Source of the DNA: Nitrososphaerota archaeon | GTDB lineage: Archaea; Thermoproteota; Nitrososphaeria; Nitrososphaerales; Nitrosopumilaceae | Length of the DNA: 64,000 bases | Assembly: GCA_028867735.1 (NCBI GenBank) | Contig: JAGWFW010000002.1 | Coordinates: 1 to 64,000 of the forward strand | Direction: 5' to 3' | Part shown: positions 58,594-64,000 of the stretch, piece after piece | Layout: each line of letters starts with the position of its first letter | Position numbering within the stretch: the stretch's first letter is position 1 | Made by a program: the position numbers and the translations under genes | Notes under the pieces: generated by a model | Seen by the model: the letters and a program-made list of their open reading frames with translations, nothing else | Told to the model about the DNA's origin: nothing | Databases searched by the model: none

Positions 58594-60176
58594 ATCTGGA
58601 AAAGGATAATGATTTTTTTGCGTACGTGTATGATGCATTCAGCAAGTTTGCACAGAAAAAACCCGAACTGACAAATCTCAGATTCTCAAGAAAAATAGAC
58701 TATCCTCTGATAAACCGTTTACCAGAAGTGTCAATTATTATGCCTTTACCCAGATTCAAAAACGAACTATTTTTTTTCGAAGGCTTTACATTTGAAAATA
58801 CTTTGGAGCAAAGACATGTTCTCTGGTCGCTTTTTCTTGCATCACTTTACCATCTTGCCGCACATGCCGCAGTTTCCAGATATGGAATATATGAAAAATG
58901 GATGAAAAACAAGACACGTGACATTTGCATCAGGGTGATAGATTTCATTGAAGATCTGGCAGTTGAAAAATACACCATGTCGACATATCCAGAAATCTGG
59001 AAGAGCATGCTGGAAATGAACAAAAAATTTGCTGAACTGGAAAAGCATGCACCTAAAACTGGTAATTATTACAAAGCAATTATTCCAAAATCATGCAATA
59101 TCAAGAACCAAAACATGTTAAACAAAATAACGGCGTCTATAAACCAGATGGACGCAGGTGGTATCCATTATGGGGAAAAAGTATTGGAGATCGCAGATTT
59201 GCTCTACAAAAACCGCCAATTACTGCCTAAAACAAGGCTTCCGTATTGTGAATCTGATGACAACAATGCCGATATCGTGCTGCCTAAAAAAATAAACTTG
59301 AAATTTGAATTTGACGATGAATTTAGCGAAATGGCATACAAGTTGGATGATCTGTGGGAAGTAAACGAACAGTCAAGAATCAGACTCGTCAAACAATATG
59401 GACGTCATATGAAAGGTCTTCATTTTGATTCCATAGTGACATCGCAGGAAGACCTTCCAGAATTTATTCGAGTTAGGGAGAAAATACTTCCGATGCTACG
59501 ACGGATTCGCCAGCAGATACGTATGATCGTAAACCTGACAGATTCGCCAAAGATGGATGAGGTTGGGATTGTAGATATGCAAATGGCAATTCAAGCCATT
59601 GCATCAAAAGGAAGATTGACTGAAGTTTTTGAACACAATGAAGACAGGAGGGCAGAAGAGGCCTGGGTGATTTTGATAGACAAGAGTGCAAGCATGCGCC
59701 TGCGGTTTGATCATATCAAGGAATTTGCAGTATGCGTTGCAGAGGCAGCAAACGAACTTGCAGGAAGGCCTGATGCGTGGGCCATGTACAGCTTTGACAA
59801 CAACTTTCAGATCCTAAAGGATTTCAGGGAAAAGTATGGACAGAGGGTTCAGGCTAGGCTTGGAGGTCTGCAAAACAGCGGACTCTCGTTGCTGCCCGAT
59901 GCAATCGAGCTTTCATACAAAATGCTTGCTGCAGACCAGAGGGAAAAAAAGTATCTCTTTGTAATTACCGACGGACACGCTTCTGGCTATGAAAGAATTC
60001 AGGAGCATTTTTCAAAAATTGCAAAAAAAGTGGAAATATCAGGAATAACTCTGGTGGCGATAGGCGTTTCAAAAGCCACATCCAAGAGATTTCGAAACAG
60101 TGCGCGTGGAACAGACCTGAAACAACTTGTAGCCAAATTCATCACTGCTTATAGGACTGCGTCCTCTGATATGTAA
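58590..60176 (+). CDS. VWA-domain protein (NorD/CobT-like) coupled to the MoxR ATPase
   Basis: MIDAS DKSAS in AWVILIDKSASMRLRFDHIKEFAVCVAEAANEL; 4-nt overlap with AAA+ gene. Confidence 0.87.
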   Translation: MNLEKDNDFFAYVYDAFSKFAQKKPELTNLRFSRKIDYPLINRLPEVSIIMPLPRFKNELFFFEGFTFENTLEQRHVLWSLFLASLYHLAAHAAVSRYGIYEKWMKNKTRDICIRVIDFIEDLAVEKYTMSTYPEIWKSMLEMNKKFAELEKHAPKTGNYYKAIIPKSCNIKNQNMLNKITASINQMDAGGIHYGEKVLEIADLLYKNRQLLPKTRLPYCESDDNNADIVLPKKINLKFEFDDEFSEMAYKLDDLWEVNEQSRIRLVKQYGRHMKGLHFDSIVTSQEDLPEFIRVREKILPMLRRIRQQIRMIVNLTDSPKMDEVGIVDMQMAIQAIASKGRLTEVFEHNEDRRAEEAWVILIDKSASMRLRFDHIKEFAVCVAEAANELAGRPDAWAMYSFDNNFQILKDFREKYGQRVQARLGGLQNSGLSLLPDAIELSYKMLAADQREKKYLFVITDGHASGYERIQEHFSKIAKKVEISGITLVAIGVSKATSKRFRNSARGTDLKQLVAKFITAYRTASSDM

Positions 60177-60228
60177 GTGAAAAATACATACTAGATCAGA
60201 TAACCCGGTTGTTACCAATTCTGGTAAG

Positions 60229-60897
60229 ATGTTCCTTAAGACAAAGAACAGAAAGGCAATCAGTGCAGTGCTGGCAACCCTGATCATCTTGGTGGCAACA
60301 GTTGTTCTTGGAACGGGAGTTATACTGTTTGGTACAAGCCTCTTCCAGACAAACGCCCAGAGTTCGGGCCTTGCCGTACAAGGTGTTCACGTGTGGATAA
60401 ACTCGAATAGTCCTACGACATACGCTTGGGGAGCTGCAGAGATAAGAAATAGTGGAGACAAGATACTATCTGTAGATCAGATTAGTGTACGAGGTACTCA
60501 AATACCGTTTTCAAGTTGGTATTTTGACAACAACTCTACAAGAGTCACTGCTGGAAATTTCCAGTCTCAACTGATCTATTCGTCAACATCTGGTACTACA
60601 CCGGGAATGATGGAATCATACTACAGTGGGAAGGCACAAACTAGCCCGCCTCCTACTTGTCCTACGACAACAACAGCATTTGGTATCAATGAATCCACTA
60701 CGCTTGCACCAATAGTTTGCTTTTCACAAGCATCAGGCCCAATCTCATTGAAGCCGGGTGACATGGCAATCACGTACTTCAAAATTCCTAACGGAGTTTT
60801 GAGCACAGTAGATTCAGGTTCTGCAAGTAGTGTTGCATTGTATGCTGGCAACGTAGGCGCACCACAATCTATTACTGTGCAAAGCCAACAAAATTAG
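60229..60897 (+). CDS. Archaellin/type IV pilin-like protein
   Basis: MFLKTKNRKAISAVLATLIILVATVVLGTGVILFGTSLFQ. Confidence 0.85.
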   Translation: MFLKTKNRKAISAVLATLIILVATVVLGTGVILFGTSLFQTNAQSSGLAVQGVHVWINSNSPTTYAWGAAEIRNSGDKILSVDQISVRGTQIPFSSWYFDNNSTRVTAGNFQSQLIYSSTSGTTPGMMESYYSGKAQTSPPPTCPTTTTAFGINESTTLAPIVCFSQASGPISLKPGDMAITYFKIPNGVLSTVDSGSASSVALYAGNVGAPQSITVQSQQN

Positions 60898-60948
60898 GGG
60901 CCAAAAAATGGCCAAATCCCTTTCTTTTTTATTTTTGGAGGATAACAA

Positions 60949-62490
60949 ATGAAAGACAAGACAAGACAAACAAACGAGACCGAGAGCTTTCTTGCAAGTC
61001 AAGTCATTGATGAGGACCAGACAAGAATTCCTCTTGGATATGAAATCATAAAAAACTATCCATTACAGCCGCCATTTAGCTATGTCAATATACTATACAA
61101 TACCGAAAAATCAACATATCTCTATTTTGTTGATGAGTCAAAACTCAATCCAGAGGAAACAATAATTTTTCAAAAGCTGCACCGCCTCATTGAGGAAAGC
61201 CTCGAATCCATCTCTGAACTGAAGAACAGCCACAGTTTTGACGACCAGCTAGGCATGGTTCTCAAGGAAAACGAGAGGATCTTTTCAGGCAAATCAAGCG
61301 CCGGCATGGAAAAGGTAAAGTACTATCTCAGGCGCGATGTCAACGGGTTTGGCATCATAGACCCGCTAATGCATGATGTAAACATAGAGGACGTCAGCTG
61401 CAGCGGAATTGACAAGCCCATATTTATCTGGCATCGAAACTATGACAGCATTCCAACCAATATTCGATATTCATCCCATGAAAACCTAAACGCATTCGTA
61501 TCAAGAATAGTCTTTCGGGCAGGAAAGCACATCAGCTCTGCATTCCCAATCTCAGATCTTGCACTGCAGGGGAACCACAGAATATCGGTTCTTTATCAAA
61601 AGGAGGTGACCCCAAAGGGCACAAGCTTTACTATACGAAAATTCAAGGAAGACCCGTATACTGTAATTGATCTGATAAAATTTGGCACAATAAGCCTCCA
61701 GATTGCAGCCTATCTCTGGATGCTGATAGAATCAAAAATGTCATTTATAATAATAGGCGCTACCGGCAGCGGCAAGACCACAATACTGAACGCAATCACA
61801 GGACTTGTCCACCCAGATTACAAAATTTTTTCAGTAGAGGATGTGGCAGAAATTAACATAAACCACGAGAACTGGTTTACACTTGTCTCAAGAAGCGGCT
61901 TTGGTCTTGGAGGAGAGGGAGAGATTGGCATGTATGATCTTATCAAAGCCGGTGTAAGACACAGACCTGACTATATTGTAGTGGGAGAAATCAGGGGTTC
62001 TGAAGCCTATGTCATGTTCCAGGCCATGGCTACAGGACACGGTGGACTGTGTACAATGCACGCAGACAGCCTTGAATCAGCAGTAAAGAGATTGCAGCAA
62101 AAACCAATGGATATCCCACCGGCATACATATCCCTGATGAACTGCGCCGTTGTAATCAAGAGGGTAAAGGAAAATACAACAGGCCAGAGCAGCAGGCGGG
62201 CCATAACCGTATCTGAAATTGTCTCGTCAGAGTCATCACACGCGGCTTTTTCGTGGAATCCCAAGACCGATTACTTTGACGATGACCTCAAAGACAGCGT
62301 CATGTTCAAAAGAATGACAGATGCAACAGGGCGCGATCTTAAAGAAATAACAGACGAATACCAAAAACGAATCTCTATTCTAAAATGGATGCTTGAAAAT
62401 GATATTCGCAATTACAAAAAAGTGGCCGAGATAGTGGGAAAATACTATAGGGACCCAGACTCACTGATGCAGAAAATGGAAGGAGTCTGA
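60949..62490 (+). CDS. FlaI/type II-IV secretion system ATPase
   Basis: GATGSGKTTILNAI Walker A, VEDVAEI, VGEIRGSEAYVMFQAMATGHGGLCTMHAD. Confidence 0.94.
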   Translation: MKDKTRQTNETESFLASQVIDEDQTRIPLGYEIIKNYPLQPPFSYVNILYNTEKSTYLYFVDESKLNPEETIIFQKLHRLIEESLESISELKNSHSFDDQLGMVLKENERIFSGKSSAGMEKVKYYLRRDVNGFGIIDPLMHDVNIEDVSCSGIDKPIFIWHRNYDSIPTNIRYSSHENLNAFVSRIVFRAGKHISSAFPISDLALQGNHRISVLYQKEVTPKGTSFTIRKFKEDPYTVIDLIKFGTISLQIAAYLWMLIESKMSFIIIGATGSGKTTILNAITGLVHPDYKIFSVEDVAEININHENWFTLVSRSGFGLGGEGEIGMYDLIKAGVRHRPDYIVVGEIRGSEAYVMFQAMATGHGGLCTMHADSLESAVKRLQQKPMDIPPAYISLMNCAVVIKRVKENTTGQSSRRAITVSEIVSSESSHAAFSWNPKTDYFDDDLKDSVMFKRMTDATGRDLKEITDEYQKRISILKWMLENDIRNYKKVAEIVGKYYRDPDSLMQKMEGV

Positions 62491-62494
62491 TGGC

Positions 62495-63961
62495 TTGCTT
62501 TCTTTAAAGAAACTTGACCAGGCAGAATACGAAAAAAAACAGAACAAAAAGATAGAAAGGGAACTACCATATTTTATAACAATTATATCGCTTCTTGCCT
62601 CCAGCGGGTTTGGGCCATATACAATTTTACAAAAAATAAGGGAACTTAATCTTTTACCGATAATCCAAATAGAAACAATCAAGATTCTCAAACGGATTGA
62701 CCTGCTCGGAATAGACCCACTCACTGCATTAAGCGAGGCAAAAGACAAGCCGTCCTCCCGCGGTCTTGGAGAGTTTCTTGGCGGATACGTCTCTGCCATC
62801 CAAAGCGGGGGAAACGTAATCAACTATCTGAAAAGCAAGATGTCAAGCTCCTATGAAAGGCTTGAGAGTTCGGAAAAACAGTCTGTCGAGAAGCTGAGCG
62901 GAGTTGTTCACGCCTGGCTGACAATGCAGATCGTAATACTTGCAGTATTCATCCTGGTTGCAGCAATTGGTTCAAACCCAATGACAGGCTCTGGAGGAAC
63001 AAACAGCTCGCAGCCACCATATCTTCTCCTGATCTTCTCGCCTGTAATCTCTATTGCGTTTATGAAGATGGTGCAAAACATGAACCGCTCAAACATACAC
63101 GAAATTGAGATGAAAAAGTTGCTAAAGTTTCTGCTGCCTCCGTTTCTGGCAGGACTGACACTAATTGCAAGCAACGCGTTCTCAGGTCTGAGCATAAACG
63201 CCTACATCCTTGGATGCTCACTTGCTGCAGGCTCTATATGGCCTGCACTGCGATTCCAAAAGATATACGTGGCAAACCTTCACGCCGAAGCAGCGACGCC
63301 GCAGATTCTCAGGGATATCACAGAGGCAAGAAAGGCTGGCATGGGGCCTGAAAAATGCATAATACACGCATGCAAGCGTAAAGACTTCAAATCATTTAAC
63401 ATTACGGCAAATACAATTGCAAACAAGCTGGAATGGGGAATCCCACTTTCTAACATTTTCGAGTCGCTTTACAAGGAAGTCAAAAACTTTCAGGTGCTGA
63501 TTACGTTTAGGATACTGTTTGAGATAATATCTTCCGGAGGAGGCAACGTCAATACCCTTGATTCGCTTGCAGACGCCAGTGAAAAGATTCACAATATTAC
63601 CAAGACCAAGCGCGAGATGCTCCAGCCATACGTGATGGTAGGTTTTATGCTGATTATAATTACCGGATTTACCACGTTGCTGACAATAGACTCTTTTACA
63701 GATATCAATGTGGCAAAAAACCTGGTTCACAACAACAATACCCAAACATCTGGCGCGTCAGACGACCTGCTTGACGTGGTTTCAATTGCCATAATTGCCC
63801 AGGCCTGGCTTGCCGGACTCTTTATAGGAAAAATAACAAAAGGCGCGTATTCAGGCGGATTCATGTATTCGATGCTGCTTACCATGATCAGCATGGCAGC
63901 AATTGCAATGATCCAGCTTCACGTGATAAACATAGGAGCAATTTTGCAGCCTTCCAAGTGA
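62495..63961 (+). CDS. FlaJ/TadC-like type II secretion system F membrane protein
   Basis: Multi-TM, position directly after FlaI, cytoplasmic T2SSF-like helices. Confidence 0.87.
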   Translation: MLSLKKLDQAEYEKKQNKKIERELPYFITIISLLASSGFGPYTILQKIRELNLLPIIQIETIKILKRIDLLGIDPLTALSEAKDKPSSRGLGEFLGGYVSAIQSGGNVINYLKSKMSSSYERLESSEKQSVEKLSGVVHAWLTMQIVILAVFILVAAIGSNPMTGSGGTNSSQPPYLLLIFSPVISIAFMKMVQNMNRSNIHEIEMKKLLKFLLPPFLAGLTLIASNAFSGLSINAYILGCSLAAGSIWPALRFQKIYVANLHAEAATPQILRDITEARKAGMGPEKCIIHACKRKDFKSFNITANTIANKLEWGIPLSNIFESLYKEVKNFQVLITFRILFEIISSGGGNVNTLDSLADASEKIHNITKTKREMLQPYVMVGFMLIIITGFTTLLTIDSFTDINVAKNLVHNNNTQTSGASDDLLDVVSIAIIAQAWLAGLFIGKITKGAYSGGFMYSMLLTMISMAAIAMIQLHVINIGAILQPSK

Positions 63962-63963
63962 GT

Positions 63964-64000
63964 ATGTCACTTGCAAAGTCATACCGCCTCTTATATCGAC
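63964..64000 (+). CDS. Start of a further pilus-locus ORF, truncated by window end
   Basis: MSLAKSYRLLYR... open at 64000. Confidence 0.35.
   Translation, partial: MSLAKSYRLLYR

Noticed and set aside
1-64000. CRISPR arrays and rRNA genes
   Set aside because: No regularly spaced direct repeats and no recognisable 16S/23S/5S sequence were seen

Overview
The window looks like a chromosomal segment of an ammonia-oxidising-type archaeon (Nitrososphaerota/Thaumarchaeota). I infer this from a CdvB (ESCRT-III-like) protein, an archaeal ribosomal operon with eS4, Rpp29 and Cys-rich uS14, a proteasome alpha subunit, FlaI/FlaJ, and several copies of the secreted 'SWVK...WW' repeat domain. Core content: SPFH protein, glycerate kinase, citrate synthase, DHH phosphoesterase, RidA, cupredoxin, thioredoxin-domain (YyaL-like) protein, purine operon (purS; purQ-purL-purF-RAM-purC), psmA, ribosomal operon (uL3 to uL6), cdvB, TlpA/CcdA pair, biotin genes (bioF-bioB-bioA and bioD), two TrmB-like regulators, and a type IV pilus/archaellum-like locus. 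tRNA-Thr(TGT) and tRNA-Asn(GTT) are readable. The most notable points: (1) a pilus locus with pilin-like proteins and FlaI/FlaJ contains a coupled MoxR-type AAA+ ATPase / VWA pair; (2) a degraded accessory island (about 45.9-51.4 kb) interrupts the biotin locus and holds a frameshifted PemK/MazF toxin, a frameshifted Fic/Doc gene with a recoverable HPFxxGNKRTA motif, a transposase remnant and small-gene cassettes; (3) a palindromic element ATTTCWAAATTCGAATTNTGAAA occurs four times within about 3.4 kb, including upstream of cdvB; (4) a structured intergenic region lies at 37.95-38.38 kb; (5) several genes under 60 aa, mostly Cys-rich, are missing from the ORF track; (6) frameshifted or truncated relics of a NUDIX gene and a second RidA gene are present. 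All homology calls are from motif recognition by eye; no searches were run.
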